A stretch of 64,000 nt of DNA from Pectinophora gossypiella (Eukaryota; Arthropoda; Insecta; Lepidoptera; Gelechiidae): contig NC_065417.1 in NCBI RefSeq assembly GCF_024362695.1, forward strand, positions 15,803,001 through 15,867,000, given 5' to 3'. Positions 33,036 to 43,732 of the stretch are shown here, piece after piece. Position numbers and translations under genes: made by a program. Under the pieces are notes generated by a model. That model did not search any database, had not been told where the DNA came from, and was given only the letters and a program-made list of their open reading frames with translations. The first letter of the stretch is position 1. Each line of letters opens with the position of its first letter.

Positions 33036-34931
33036 AAATTCAAATTCAAATTCAAATTCAAAAATATCTTTATTCAGTAGGTAACATAGTTACACTTTGA
33101 ATCGTCAATTTTACATAACGAACGTCTCATCCGCCTAAAACTACTGCAGCTTCTCACAACCTGTATAGCCGGGGAAAAGAAGCTGCAAGACAAACCTCGG
33201 CACAGGGCCCTAGACGTTCTTTAAAAAAATAAAAATAAACATAAAACATAAAATATTGGTATACAATTGAGTAATTTAGCTGCCTAATATCAGTTCTCAG
33301 ACAGTTAATCCCATGCATTCATATCTTCTAAATAATCACTAACTTTATAATAACCTTTTTTGTAAAGTTTTTGTTTAACTACTGTCTTAAAACAGTTGAA
33401 AGGCAAATTCTGAATGTCAATGGGAATCTTATTGTAAAAACGTATACATTGCCCCTTAAAAGATTTAGTAATCTTATGTAATCGACTGACTTGTAAAGCA
33501 AGTTTATTTTTATTCCTGGTATTAACAATGTGCCGATCGCTATTTTTTGCAAATAATCCTATATGTTTTTTTACATATATTAAGTTTTCAAAGATATATT
33601 GTGATGCCAAAGTTAAAATATTAATTTCTTTAAATTTATTTCTAAGTGACATCTTGGGTCCCAATTTGTAAATCGCCCGAATGGCTCGCTTTTGCAGAAC
33701 AAAAATGCTGTTCATATCTGCAGCATGACCCCACAGCAAGATGCCGTACGACATTAGACTGTGGAAGTAGGCAAAATAAACTAATCGCGCGGTTTCTACA
33801 TCGGTTATTAAACGAATTTTTTTGACCGCGAATGCTGCTGAGCTGAGCCTTTTGGACAACTTATCAATATGAGGACTCCATTGCAACTTAGCGTCCAAAG
33901 TAATTCCCAAAAATACAGCAGTATCCGTGAGGTCCAATTCCTTATTTTTTACAATAATAGAATCGAGGGGCCTACTAACATTCGATAACGTAAAATAAAC
34001 ATATTTTGTTTTATTTTCATTAAGTAGCAGGTTGTTTACAGTAAACCAATCCACTACCTCTGAAATGGCGTTGTTTACATCGTCAAAGGAATCTTGTCGT
34101 CTCTTTACTTTAAAAAGTAAGGAGGTATCATCTGCAAACAGCACCACTTCATGTTTTACAAGACTAGGTAGGTCGTTTATGTAAACTAGGAATAGAAATG
34201 GACCTAGAATTGAGCCCTGCGGGACGCCTATAGTGACGTTAGATCCACACGATCTGGAGCCATGCACATCAACCCTCTGAACGCGGCCACTAAGGTACGA
34301 CTCCAAAAGAGCGATGGCATTATCTGTTATTCCATAGTGACGAAGTTTCGCGATCAATATATCATGACAAACGCAATCGAAGGCTTTGGAAAGGTCGCAA
34401 AAGACACCAATAGCATCTTTGGACTCCTCCCAAGCCTGAAAAACATGATTTATTAACTCAACACCAGCATCGGTTGTTGAGCGACCCTTTGTGAAACCAA
34501 ATTGTTTATTAGACATTAAATTGTTTAAATTGAAATGTTGAAGTAATTGCAGTAATAAAATTTTTTCAAATATTTTACTAAGCGTGGGTAGTATAGATAT
34601 TGGTCTAAAATTAGTAGGGTCAGAAGTACTACCAGCTTTAAACAATGGAATGACTTTACTGTGCTTCATTAAATCTGGAAACACACCATTGTCTACACAT
34701 TTATTAAATATACATGATAGATAGGGAGCTATGCAATCAATCACGGAGTTAATGACTTTAACAGAGAGACCATGAAGATCTGCAGTCTTTTTGATTTCTA
34801 AAGATTTAAAAGCTCTTAAGACGTCCCTAGGACTCACGTGTGTAAATGTTAGTTTATCTACTTTGGACGTATCTATGTGCTCCCTTACAAGTGATTGAGC
34901 GAGTGCAGGAGATGACTTCAAGTCCTTTTGC
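33036..34931 (-). mobile_element. 5'-truncated LINE with (GAATTT)n tail
   Basis: Contains the 538-codon RT ORF, a ~240-bp 3' UTR with AATAAAG near the end, and a tail of four to five GAATTT units at 33036-33061. TATTGC flanks both ends (33030-33035 and 34932-34937), a likely short target duplication. An in-frame stop falls exactly at the 5' junction, so the ORF entered is the truncated remainder of ORF2. Confidence 0.85.
33305..34921 (-). CDS. Non-LTR retrotransposon reverse transcriptase (ORF2 C-terminal 538 codons)
   Basis: Reverse transcriptase for target-primed reverse transcription of the LINE's own RNA. Visible RT motifs in order: the Pro-Ile-Ser-Ile-Leu-Pro block (~residue 107), Gly-Phe-Thr-Lys-Gly-Arg-Ser (~140), Asp-Leu-Ser-Lys-Ala-Phe-Asp (~178), Gly-Val-Pro-Gln-Gly-Ser-Ile-Leu-Gly (~230), and the catalytic Phe-Ala-Asp-Asp (34127-34138, residue ~262). 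A thumb-like region follows. The endonuclease domain that should precede it is missing by 5' truncation. The first codon is TTG, so there is no natural start and the ORF is a remnant, though undamaged. The clade is probably within the Jockey/CR1 group; I cannot settle it from sequence alone. Confidence 0.88.
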   Translation of the reverse strand: MKSSPALAQSLVREHIDTSKVDKLTFTHVSPRDVLRAFKSLEIKKTADLHGLSVKVINSVIDCIAPYLSCIFNKCVDNGVFPDLMKHSKVIPLFKAGSTSDPTNFRPISILPTLSKIFEKILLLQLLQHFNLNNLMSNKQFGFTKGRSTTDAGVELINHVFQAWEESKDAIGVFCDLSKAFDCVCHDILIAKLRHYGITDNAIALLESYLSGRVQRVDVHGSRSCGSNVTIGVPQGSILGPFLFLVYINDLPSLVKHEVVLFADDTSLLFKVKRRQDSFDDVNNAISEVVDWFTVNNLLLNENKTKYVYFTLSNVSRPLDSIIVKNKELDLTDTAVFLGITLDAKLQWSPHIDKLSKRLSSAAFAVKKIRLITDVETARLVYFAYFHSLMSYGILLWGHAADMNSIFVLQKRAIRAIYKLGPKMSLRNKFKEINILTLASQYIFENLIYVKKHIGLFAKNSDRHIVNTRNKNKLALQVSRLHKITKSFKGQCIRFYNKIPIDIQNLPFNCFKTVVKQKLYKKGYYKVSDYLEDMNAWD

Positions 34932-34937
34932 TATTGC

Positions 34938-35472
34938 TACCAGAGGAACTCCTTCCTAACATGACAGATTATTTACTAAGTATATGGACGTTAGGCTTAA
35001 AACCTCACAATACACTTTATCGTATTTCGTTGTGACGAAATACTAAAAGAATATCCCGGGTAAAAATGTGTCGTTACCCGGCACTTACCCGGGATATTCT
35101 TTTGGCCTTTTTCCGCGATTATTTTGAATAAAATCCTGCGTGAAGCTAAGCACTTCTTTGTAACCAGTCTCCTATTCCAGGCACAGCCATTCATAACCCG
35201 GCCAAATGAAGAAGAACGCACCACAAAGCAGGACGCGTTATAATTTTTTATTCCATCGTCTGGCAGAGTTATACGCTGCGTAAGTGATATTCATTGCTGA
35301 CGCGTCGCGTTTGTGCAAATTATTTATTTACGTCTCCGACGGATATGTGCGTCGACGGGATAATACGTCGGCCGTAGATTTATACGACAGTGTATTGATA
35401 GGAAGCTGTCTATACTATGGGATCAGCACAAAATAAAGTACTTACTTATAAAGATTATAATGGTATAAAATA
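34938..35472. other. Intergenic DNA with a perfect 19-bp hairpin at 35045-35103
   Basis: aaaagaatatcccgggtaa and its exact complement ttacccgggatattctttt are about 20 bp apart. It could be a small foldback repeat. Nothing else recognised. Confidence 0.5.
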
Positions 35473-35679
35473 CAGGGTGTTAGTGACATCGTAACGAAGA
35501 CTTCGAGGGATGATTCAGCACATGATTCTGATCTAATATTAGTATGTGGAATTTTTCGGCACAAAAGTTTTTCTTTGTGTTTTTTAATTATTTTCAGTTC
35601 CATACTTTCAGTATCAGAATCATAGTCTGAATCATCCCTCATCCCTCGAAGTTTTCGTTACGATGTCACTAACACCCTG
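35473..35679. mobile_element. MITE family A, complete 207-bp reference copy
   Basis: Ends CAGGGTGTTAGTGACATCGT and the complement ACGATGTCACTAACACCCTG, flanked by TA on each side (35471-35472 and 35680-35681). The inverted ends run about 50 bp (through gggatgattcag / ctgaatcatccc). The TA target and the short CAGGG end fit a Tc1/mariner-related MITE. No transposase. Confidence 0.88.
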
Positions 35680-36207
35680 TATAAATATTTGTGTTGAAAA
35701 ATCCACAACCCACACGATAGAATATAAACATAATCAATGAAAAACTAAAGATTAAAAATAATGGTGACAAATAAAACTTTCCCAAAGTCTTCTAACCTTA
35801 AGGGCTTTAAGTGCGGAATTAAATCTGGTCTTTTCCCAGTGGATATGTAAAAGAGAGCTGTAAAAGGCTTCTAGGGGTGAAAGTTGGGGGAGGGGAATAA
35901 TTGTTCAATTCACTTTCATTCCGTTTCTTCCAACGCCGGAAATTGTGACATTCGGCGCGACGAACAACGGAACTTCAACGAAATATATTGGAAATATTCT
36001 TGCTTTATTCTAAATTATGCGACTTCGATTAGATGTTCCTTATTTAAATTGGTTATTGACGGAACATTTTTTTCGAAGATGGCAATTGTTTCTTCTATCG
36101 TTTTTTGTTATCGTACCTATACACATTAGCCAGTAAACTGCCTTTTTAAATCCTAACTTAAAAGTATGTGGCGTAGTGTGGATATTTTTTTAATCTAGTG
36201 ATGAATG
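35680..36207. other. Intergenic DNA, nothing recognised
   Basis: 35700-35730 has a SINE A2 tail scrap (acaacccacacgatagaa). The 81-codon open frame at 35884-36129 lacks any recognisable domain. Confidence 0.4.
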
Positions 36208-36350
36208 TACGGTCACGAGCATTAATATGTATACACTTTGGTACCATGTCACATTAACTTTTTTGACAAATTGAACTGTAAGTCTCACTAAATGTCGAAT
36301 ATGTTAGTGCGACAGTGTCCTAAAGTGGGTACATTATATTGCTCATGACT
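36208..36350. mobile_element. MITE family B copy
   Basis: Nearly identical to the copy at 29703 (gtacggtcacgagcattaat, ttagtgcgacagtgtcctaa, ttgctcatga). Confidence 0.8.
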
Positions 36351-36551
36351 TTATCTCTAACCAGCACAATTGGGAATGTAAGTCGTGTGTTTATATTATG
36401 TTGTTATATGTATATACATACATACGTGTTGTCAACAAATTGTATAATTACTTTAGCTGGTTAATATAAAATACTTTGAGGGAGATCTTACTAGTTATTA
36501 AATAGTATCTACCTATAGACACTTTCAGTAGGTCCCCTTGTATTTATAATA

Positions 36552-36785
36552 GGGTAGTTTCTAACTAGCCAAATCGATTACTTTTTTCTTAACGTCAAAA
36601 CACGAAATTACTATGGAATTTGTAGTATGAAAAAGCAAACGTGACAGCTTTCTTTATTCAAATTTATAAATAAGTTAAAGACTTTTTTAGCAAAAAGAAA
36701 ACCTTTTTTGTCAACTAAAATCTGTCTTTATGTAGTAAGTATTAATCAGAATTTCATGATTTATTTTTGTCCTAGGAAACTACCC
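36552..36785. mobile_element. MITE family C copy
   Basis: Starts gggtagtttctaactagcca and ends tttgtcctaggaaactaccc, giving inverted termini GGGTAGTTTC. The shared interior aaaacacgaaattactatgg-aatttgta is also present at 63353-63547 and, reversed and partial, at 38851-38930. Confidence 0.75.
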
Positions 36786-38094
36786 ACTTATAACATAAAG
36801 TAATAGTAGATAGGTATAAAGAAGAATAAGTAGTTAGTATATATATTTTCTCTCTCTCACACACATACATACACACACACACACACACATACACACACAC
36901 ATCCATACACAATAGGAAGAGAGAGTGACACACAAAAACGACTTGTGTTAATTTAAGTGGGGATTTCTCTTACTTTTCTTATACTTGTTTTTTTCTTTTT
37001 TCATTTTGTCAAAGCTGGTATTAAATAATGTCTGTTGGAAGAGCGGATACTCCTGCTACAGGTATATTTTTTACTGAAAAGGAGTAACGAAAAATATATT
37101 TGTTAAAGTGTAACAGGTGTATGGGACATACCTAATAGTCTACCATTTATGGTCAGTCACATCTCTAGCGCGAGCAAGCCAACGCGTCTCAATGTTTGGA
37201 TCTTGTAATTAAATTAATATCCTAAGTAATACAGTTCATTCAATTGTTTGTGTGGGGTTTTATTAAAATTACCAGCGCTCCCTACAACAGGTTAAGAAAT
37301 AAACTATTTTTTTTATATATATAAATTGTTACAGACTTACAAGTATAACATATACATACAAAAGATCACGCTTATTTCCAGCTGGGGTCAAAAATAATAT
37401 TTACGTAAGTATATTGTATTTGAATCCCCGAAGCTTTGCGAAAACAGCCGACCGGCAGCCGGATAGAACCGGTTATCGGCGGTATTGCTAATAATAGTGC
37501 CGCTGTAATCCTGTGATGGATGACATCCCCTCACCCCTCGCCACCCCTTTTAATTGCCCCGCTGTCAGTCACGGCATTTCCAATTTATATTATAATAAGT
37601 CGATTCGTAGACACCACGGTCGAACGGACTTCAATAAAAGTTCCCCACGCATTCTACGGATTGCAGTGGCGAAATCCTTTGCGAAAATAAATAATCGAAA
37701 TGTAGTAGGTATACTTACTTATATTATAGTGCGTTCGATGAAATAATAAAAATAATATTTATTCAGAAAAAAGGTACATTTTTTTTACAATTACATTATT
37801 AGTGTAAGTTAAAATTTTTAGTGAATTTACGTTTTTCAGAGACAATAAAATAGAATCATGTTCAATCATGGAATCATAATTGTGTTCGATGTAATAATTA
37901 AGTTGCAACCCATTACAAACAAATTAAAAGTTTTACAATAATTAAGGATGCAATTTTCACTAACACAGTTGGCTCGACCGTTATAGACGACAATTCGGCA
38001 ACCTATCACATTGTTTTAACAGAAAGTTCGGTGAGGTGCGGGTACTTAGATCATCACGCGACCACCATCTCACCTCATCACTTCTGACTACTCC
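36786..38094. other. AT-rich intergenic DNA with a (CA)n tract
   Basis: 36858-36905 is an interrupted CA repeat with CATACA units. 37380-37500 is a moderately GC-rich stretch. No gene. Confidence 0.45.
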
Positions 38095-38195
38095 AATCGG
38101 GAATATCCTCGTAAGGCCCGGATTTCCAGACACAATAGTTAAACAATGGGATTTGGATTTTAAAAGGACTTTGGGCCTTAAGACCATATAGTAGT
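38095..38195 (+). repeat. Repeat family H
   Basis: cctcgtaaggcccggatttc-cagacacaatagttaaacaa, then tgggatttggattttaaaag, is shared almost exactly with 55495-55590. At the latter site it is preceded by a tRNA-like segment with a ggttcgatcccc B box, so it may be the body of another SINE. Confidence 0.5.
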
Positions 38196-38699
38196 GAAAT
38201 TATGTTATGTTGCAAATAACGAAAAAATATACAAAATTACTATCCGCCGCCAGTAGCTTTAACAAAAATAGTATATTATTAGTTAGTTTAGTTATTGGTT
38301 TATGGAAATTGGATATTTATAGGTAGACACAGGTACCTACTTAAATACATAAATCTGAGGAACGGAACACACTGTAAGTAATATGTCTGGGATGAGCGAA
38401 GATCAGATAATAAATACGAAAGATCTATAACCCAGAATGATTATTTTTGACATGACTTTTTATAGATTTAATAATTTGTACAAAGGGTGCCCGGTAGTCC
38501 AGAATAAGAGCGCTTAATTCCTACATATATGTAGGTATATAACCCGCATAGAGATTGAGGATTGATGAAACTCATTAGCCATCTTCCAGCTGGTGTCAAT
38601 GTAAGCTACATTACAAAGCCGCTTTCAATGTCTGTCTTCATCTTTGCTCGTTTCTTTACAGGACTAGTTTCTTTTGTTCAATAAAATATATTTATTATT

Positions 38700-38930
38700 A
38701 TTTAGTAAAGAGAAGGTGCAGGTTTGTCGTATCAGGAGGTGAAGGATTTGGCGGGAAGAAGAGAGGAATGGCGATTACTCCATCGATAAGAGCGCAGCTC
38801 TTAATTTAAGAGAGAGAGAAAGGAGTAGGTCCTTAAAGGCCTTTTTATACGAAATCTTTAGTACTTTCGTGTTTTGACGTTTAGTAAAAAGTAACTAATT
38901 CGACTAGTTGGAAACTAGCCTATTATATGA
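38700..38930. repeat. LINE C-terminal scrap followed by a MITE C fragment
   Basis: 38700-38810 (agagaaggtgcaggtttgtc-gtatcaggaggtgaaggatt) matches 28749-28840. 38851-38930 is MITE family C reversed (agtactttcgtgttttgacg, gttggaaactagcctattat). Confidence 0.6.
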
Positions 38931-39002
38931 ATACAGTAGGTAATAACCGCTTTGTGATAACCACTGAACGCTCCTCCTAACCCAAGCTATATTTAATAAT
39001 TA

Positions 39003-39292
39003 CAGGGTGTTAGTGATATTGTAACGAATATAGAGAGAGATGTTTCAGACCATGATTCTGAGTTAATATCAAGTGGAATTTTGCGACGCAAAATTCATGT
39101 TTATGTCCTTTGTATATGTGGTTGTGCAATAAAGTATTATTAAATTGATTGATTGATTGATTGATGTATTTTTAGGTTTTTTAAAATTATTTTCAATTCT
39201 ATACTTTTCTGATAGAAAATTCCACTTGATAACTCAGAATAATGAGCTGAATCATCCTTCCCAGTATTCGTTACGATGCCACTTACACCCCG
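39003..39292. mobile_element. MITE family A with a nested retroposon tail
   Basis: TA-flanked ends cagggtgttagtgatattgt and ttacgatgccacttacaccc. A 65-bp segment at about 39100-39165 (gtcctttgtatatgtggttg-tgcaataaagtattatt plus (ATTG)n) is inserted into the right half. Confidence 0.78.
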
Positions 39293-39317
39293 TATACAAG
39301 TAGCCATACAAGTTGGT

Positions 39318-39535
39318 CTGGGTGTTAGTGACACCGTAACGAATACTGAGCGGGATGATTCAGACCATATGATATTAAGTAGAATTTCCTATCGGAAAAT
39401 TCTTGAAAATATTTGTGTTTTTTTAAATTATTTTCAGATCCATACTTTTGCGACGGAAATTCCACTTGATATTAACTCAGAATCATGGTCTGAATCATCC
39501 CTCAAAGTTTTCGTTACGATGTCACTAACACCCTG
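39318..39535. mobile_element. MITE family A, second adjacent copy
   Basis: ctgggtgttagtgacaccgt to gttacgatgtcactaacacc-ctg, 26 bp after the previous copy and in the same arrangement. About 218 bp, non-coding. Confidence 0.82.
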
Positions 39536-39797
39536 TATATTTAGTTGTGCAAATTGCCGCTAAAAGTTGGACGTAGGCAATTATTGTAAGTGATCCAAGT
39601 ATCAATGGCAGCGGTGACAAAGTTCGGGGGTGCTCAGCAACTGAGACTATCAATCATCTCATCCATCCATCATCGGCTCTCGATCGCGCGAACGTTCGCG
39701 AGCATCTGCGCACCCCACACAGGGTGTGGCATTTAGTTTTAACTCATGGGTAAAGAGTGTAAAGCAGAACACAACACATATAAATAAATTACTACCT

Positions 39798-40098
39798 AGT
39801 TATGTATTCCGGACCTACCGCGGGTACTGTAAGAGTCCCGACGTAAGCTTTCTAAGTATTGTATGAAGCGCATTCCCAGACCTCCGGCGCAGACGAACAA
39901 CATCCGTCCTGCGCATTCAGCTTTAGATAAGCCCGAACTATCGGGAGGTATTGTTGTTTTCATAGCTTTCTTAGATCATAGAACTAGCTCATAAGTTTAG
40001 TCTTAAGTTGACCACTGTAAAGTACGCATTAAAAGTTTAAATTCAAAATTCAATTTTTGCTTTTTAAAAAGAGTCCCTCGCTCCGCGGCAACTTAAGT
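39798..40098 (+). repeat. Errantivirus 5' LTR
   Basis: agttatgtattccggaccta to ccgcggcaacttaagt. ATTAAA (near 40028) could serve as the poly(A) signal. I see no TATA box; family members usually use an initiator element. The last base may be shared with the primer site, so the true end may be 40097. Confidence 0.93.
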
Positions 40099-40652
40099 GG
40101 CGCAGCCGGTAGGATATCCGCTATTGGAAGAAGCTGTACCCAGAAGACCTGCAACTCGGTTATCACGGGTTACAGTACGGTGGATATTCTACGAACCAAA
40201 TAAATAACTTTTGGACAAGCGGCGTAAGACGAAGGACGAGTACTCTCTCGGTGGCAACGCACAACTCTAGTAGGAGGAAATGGGATCGAGCGGTCTGTGA
40301 GTAGACTTTTTCACTATCCTGTCTTATCCCTTTCTATTCCAGCTAATTGTGAGACTCATTTAGGTAGGGTCTGACAATCGGACATAAATTGCCGAATGTT
40401 TTAGACAGCTAGCATAGTTTAGATAGGATCTGACATTTGGTCACAATCGCCGAATGTTTTAGATAATTAGCATAAAGTAGTTAAGTGATCTGATTTTCTA
40501 AAGAAAAATAATAAAATATAATTGAATACAAATAATTGAAAGTGATTTATATTATTGTCTTATTTTGTGTCATTTACTTGTGTATTTTTATTGTGTTTTT
40601 ATTGTGTTTCTATTGTATTTTGTGTCTTGTGTTATATTTTAAGTAGATAAAA
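40098..40652 (+). promoter_or_regulatory. Errantivirus leader: primer-binding site and candidate env splice donor
   Basis: TGGCGCAGCCGGTAGGAT (40098-40115) abuts the LTR and resembles the tRNA-Ser primer site used by the 17.6/297 group. A leader ATG at 40280-40282 is followed 17 nt downstream by CT/GTGAGTAG, a good splice donor (GT at 40297-40298). The leader is also likely to contain packaging signals, which I cannot identify. Confidence 0.7.
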
Positions 40653-41960
40653 ATGACGCAACAAATTTCTCTTGTTCCAAACGAAATGCTTAGCCTTATT
40701 CCAAAATTCAGTGGTGAACCACAGTTGCTAAATTTATTCATTAATAAAGCTGAGTATGTATTATCGGCATATGCCCAGCAACAGGACAATCCACACCAAA
40801 CTCAATATGTATTTCATGCTATTTCAAGCAGACTAATAGACAAAGCAGCACATTTACTAAGCGAAAGACAAGATGTGAACACTTGGTCTTCCTTAAAAGA
40901 TTTATTAATCCTACATTTCGGTGACCCAAGGTCGGAAGAATGTATAGCTATCGAATTGGAATCAATGAAAATTAAATCTGGCGAATCGTATCACGATTTT
41001 TGTTGTCGAATCCAACAAGTGCGAAGCACTCTGTTTGCAAAAGTGAATCTATTACAGGATGAAGGCGTTAAGGCCGCGAAAATGATAATTTACAATAACA
41101 CTTGCCTTAATGTGTTCATGTATAATCTGCCCGAGAACCTCATTAGGACGGTGCGACTTAAGGGTTCTAACACGCTCGAGAACGCCTTAAGCGTAGTTAC
41201 GGAAGAAGTCCAATTTCAATACGACGCGAAAAATAAGAACAAAACTCAACCCGCACAAGTTTCACAAACACCATTTACGAGAACAGCTCAAAATTTCAGA
41301 TTCATTCCATCCGGTGCTGGATTTGGACCGTTTCCACAACAGTCCCGTAATCCTTTTACACAACAATTTCAACCTAATAAATTCGGATTCACACCAAAAC
41401 CCCAGTTTGGATATCGACCCCCAAACCAAAATCAAGGATTTAGATTCGGTATCCCCAACCAAAATAATTTCAAATTCGGATTACCTAATAACCAAAACTT
41501 TAAATTCGGTATCCCTAACCAACAAAATTTCAAATTTGGAATCCCAAACCAAAACGCACGATTTAATTTCCCAATGAATCATCCGTGGTATAGGCAAAAC
41601 TTTAATAACCCGCAACAAACACGACCTTTGTATCAAATTATGCCTAAAGCCGAACCTCAGAAACCGCATGCATGTGCATTACCCGAGCCTGACGTGTCGA
41701 TGCGGACTGCTACAGCGCAATTCATGATCGACTCCCCTGACGAATATAATAATATCTACTATACCGATGATTGCTTTGTCCCATACGATTATAACTACGA
41801 GGAAAACTATTTCACCGCGCAAGACGATTTTTCTGAGAACTGCGAGGGCGTTCCTCCCCCTGAACCTGAACAACAAGCTGAGGAAAATGAATTGACTCCA
41901 ACGGACTTGCCAGCCGAAAATTTTCAATCAAAGGCCTCAACAAAACCCCGTCTCAAATAA
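40653..41960 (+). CDS. gag: Errantivirus Gag polyprotein
   Basis: 435 residues, starting at the first ATG after the leader, with AAAAATG context. The N-terminal half (to ~residue 200) is a helical capsid-type domain. No CCHC zinc knuckle is present, which is usual for errantiviruses. Residues ~205-320 are Asn/Gln/Phe/Gly-rich with a repeated Phe-Lys-Phe-Gly-(Ile/Leu)-Pro-Asn unit in at least four copies. The C-terminal ~80 residues are acidic, with Asp/Glu/Tyr clusters and Pro-rich ends. The frame is intact. Its end overlaps pol in the -1 frame by 70 nt. It forms virus-like particle cores in the cytoplasm, as inferred from the family. Confidence 0.92.
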   Translation: MTQQISLVPNEMLSLIPKFSGEPQLLNLFINKAEYVLSAYAQQQDNPHQTQYVFHAISSRLIDKAAHLLSERQDVNTWSSLKDLLILHFGDPRSEECIAIELESMKIKSGESYHDFCCRIQQVRSTLFAKVNLLQDEGVKAAKMIIYNNTCLNVFMYNLPENLIRTVRLKGSNTLENALSVVTEEVQFQYDAKNKNKTQPAQVSQTPFTRTAQNFRFIPSGAGFGPFPQQSRNPFTQQFQPNKFGFTPKPQFGYRPPNQNQGFRFGIPNQNNFKFGLPNNQNFKFGIPNQQNFKFGIPNQNARFNFPMNHPWYRQNFNNPQQTRPLYQIMPKAEPQKPHACALPEPDVSMRTATAQFMIDSPDEYNNIYYTDDCFVPYDYNYEENYFTAQDDFSENCEGVPPPEPEQQAEENELTPTDLPAENFQSKASTKPRLK

Positions 41961-43398
41961 TCCGAATAAATTGCGTAAATGCACTAAAATTACCCCATAT
42001 TAGAATACCTGAAATTAACGCTACATTTATGATCGATACCGGAAGCTCTAGGTCATTCATAAGTCCCAAAAAGGCAAATGAATTTTTTGCAAAATTCAAA
42101 ATTCTGGAACCATTCGAGGTTATCAGCACACATGCCCGTAGTTGCCATAATGAAGTAATACAAATTCCCCTTTTAAAGACATTTAAAAGCAAGTTACAAC
42201 AAAAATTTTATGTCTACGATGTTGATAGTCGCTATGACGGTCTAATCGGCTCAGACTTATTGAAAAAACTGGACGCATCCATAGATATGAAACACCAAGT
42301 ACTGCGGACCCGTGACACCGAAATACCCATACTATACGAAGCACCACACGAGTTGATTTTAGGACCTCGTACCGAAACTAGGGTTCGCATCCCAACCGAT
42401 TTACAAAACGGACATGCAATTTTGGACTTTATAGAGTTCACCAAAGGTGTCCGCATGCCAACCGCAATAGTGAACTGTGTAGACTTTATGGCTACGTCAG
42501 TTATACAAAACGCTACTGACGACACCATAACAGTGACGTTTAATAAACCTCTGTCTGTGACACCGTTCCAAGAGAACGAGATCATAGTAAATTTTACCGA
42601 TTATAGTTACGACGTTGACGACCTATTGAAACAAAATTTACAGAGACTAAGACTGGACCATATGAACCAAGAAGAGAGAGACAAAATATCAAAATTATGC
42701 TACGAGTTTCGAGATATATTTTACAGTGAAGACATCCCGTTAACCTTTACAAATCAAGTAAAACACGAAATTCGCACGACAAATGAAGATCCAATTTATA
42801 TCAGGCCTTATCGTCACCCACCTGCACAAAACTTAGAAATTCAAAATCAGGTTGAAAAGTTATTGAAAGATAACGTTATTCGAGAGTCGCACTCTCCATG
42901 GAGTGCGCCAGTGCACTTGGTCCCCAAAAAACAAGACGCTTCTGGAAAAACCAAATTCCGTATGGTAATTGATTACCGTCGCCTCAACGACATCACAGTC
43001 GACGATAAGTATCCACTTCCAAACATCAACGACTTGTTTGACAAACTAGGCAAATCTACATACTTCAGTACCATCGACCTAGCAAGTGGATACCACCAAA
43101 TAGAAGTAGCTGAGAAGGATCGACACAAAACTGCGTTCTCTACGCAAGCCGGTCATTTCGAATTTACCCGTATGCCTTTCGGTCTTAAAACCGCACCCGC
43201 GACGTTCCAGCGAGCAATGGACAATGTCCTCCGTGGCTTGCAAGGATTACATTGCTTGGTATATCTCGACGATATAATCGTCTATTCATCCAGCCTACAA
43301 GAACACCTAGAAAAGCTAAAAAAGGTATTTGAAAGGTTAAGAGCAACAAATCTTAAAGTCACATTTGATAAATGCGAGTTTCTTCGTAAGGAAGTACT
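41891..43398 (+). pseudogene. pol: Errantivirus pol, first part: protease and most of reverse transcriptase
   Basis: Open frame from 41891, entered by frameshifting rather than by its own ATG. Asp-Thr-Gly-Ser protease active site is at about 42032-42043. RT follows: a Leu-Val-Pro-Lys-Lys substrate-binding block, Phe-Arg-Met-Val-Ile-Asp-Tyr-Arg, the Gln-containing Gly-Tyr-His-Gln region, Thr-Arg-Met-Pro-Phe-Gly-Leu, and the catalytic YLDD at 43262-43273. The frame is cut at 43398 by the 5' LTR of the inner element. The 4-bp TACT before the cut is repeated after it. The gene is disrupted by insertion only; I see no point lesions in this part. Confidence 0.9.
41918..41924 (+). promoter_or_regulatory. 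-1 ribosomal frameshift site (errantivirus gag-pol)
   Basis: A AAU UUU, read in gag codons, is a canonical X XXY YYZ slippery heptamer. It lies inside the gag-pol overlap (41891-41960) and shifts into exactly the frame used by pol. No stimulatory structure was established. Confidence 0.8.
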
Positions 43399-43732
43399 TG
43401 TGGCGGCTGGAAAACTGCCGCCAACCGTCAGCCAATCAGCGGTCGTTCCCCGCCCGCGCTCCCGCACACACACGGGAGTCGGGAGAGACAAGAGTTTTGA
43501 CACAGTACGATTAAAGAAGCGGAAAAAGTTTGTGCGTTATTTACGGTGGATGAATAATTGATTGAGTACTTAGTTCAGTAGTTAAATTTAATGGTGGACT
43601 GTGAGAGGTGCAATAAACGTTTTGGATATAAAATTTTGTGTTGTGATTGGAACGTACCCTATTGAACGAGACAAAGTATATCTAAAAAGCAAAGAGGGAT
43701 TCAGCGGGCTAGCACCGCTGCCCATCCCCAAA
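43399..43732 (+). repeat. Inner element 5' LTR
   Basis: Begins tgtggcggctggaaaactgc and ends tgcccatccccaaa. AATAAA near 43611 is a likely poly(A) signal. The end could be one base further, because a T follows in both copies. Confidence 0.9.
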
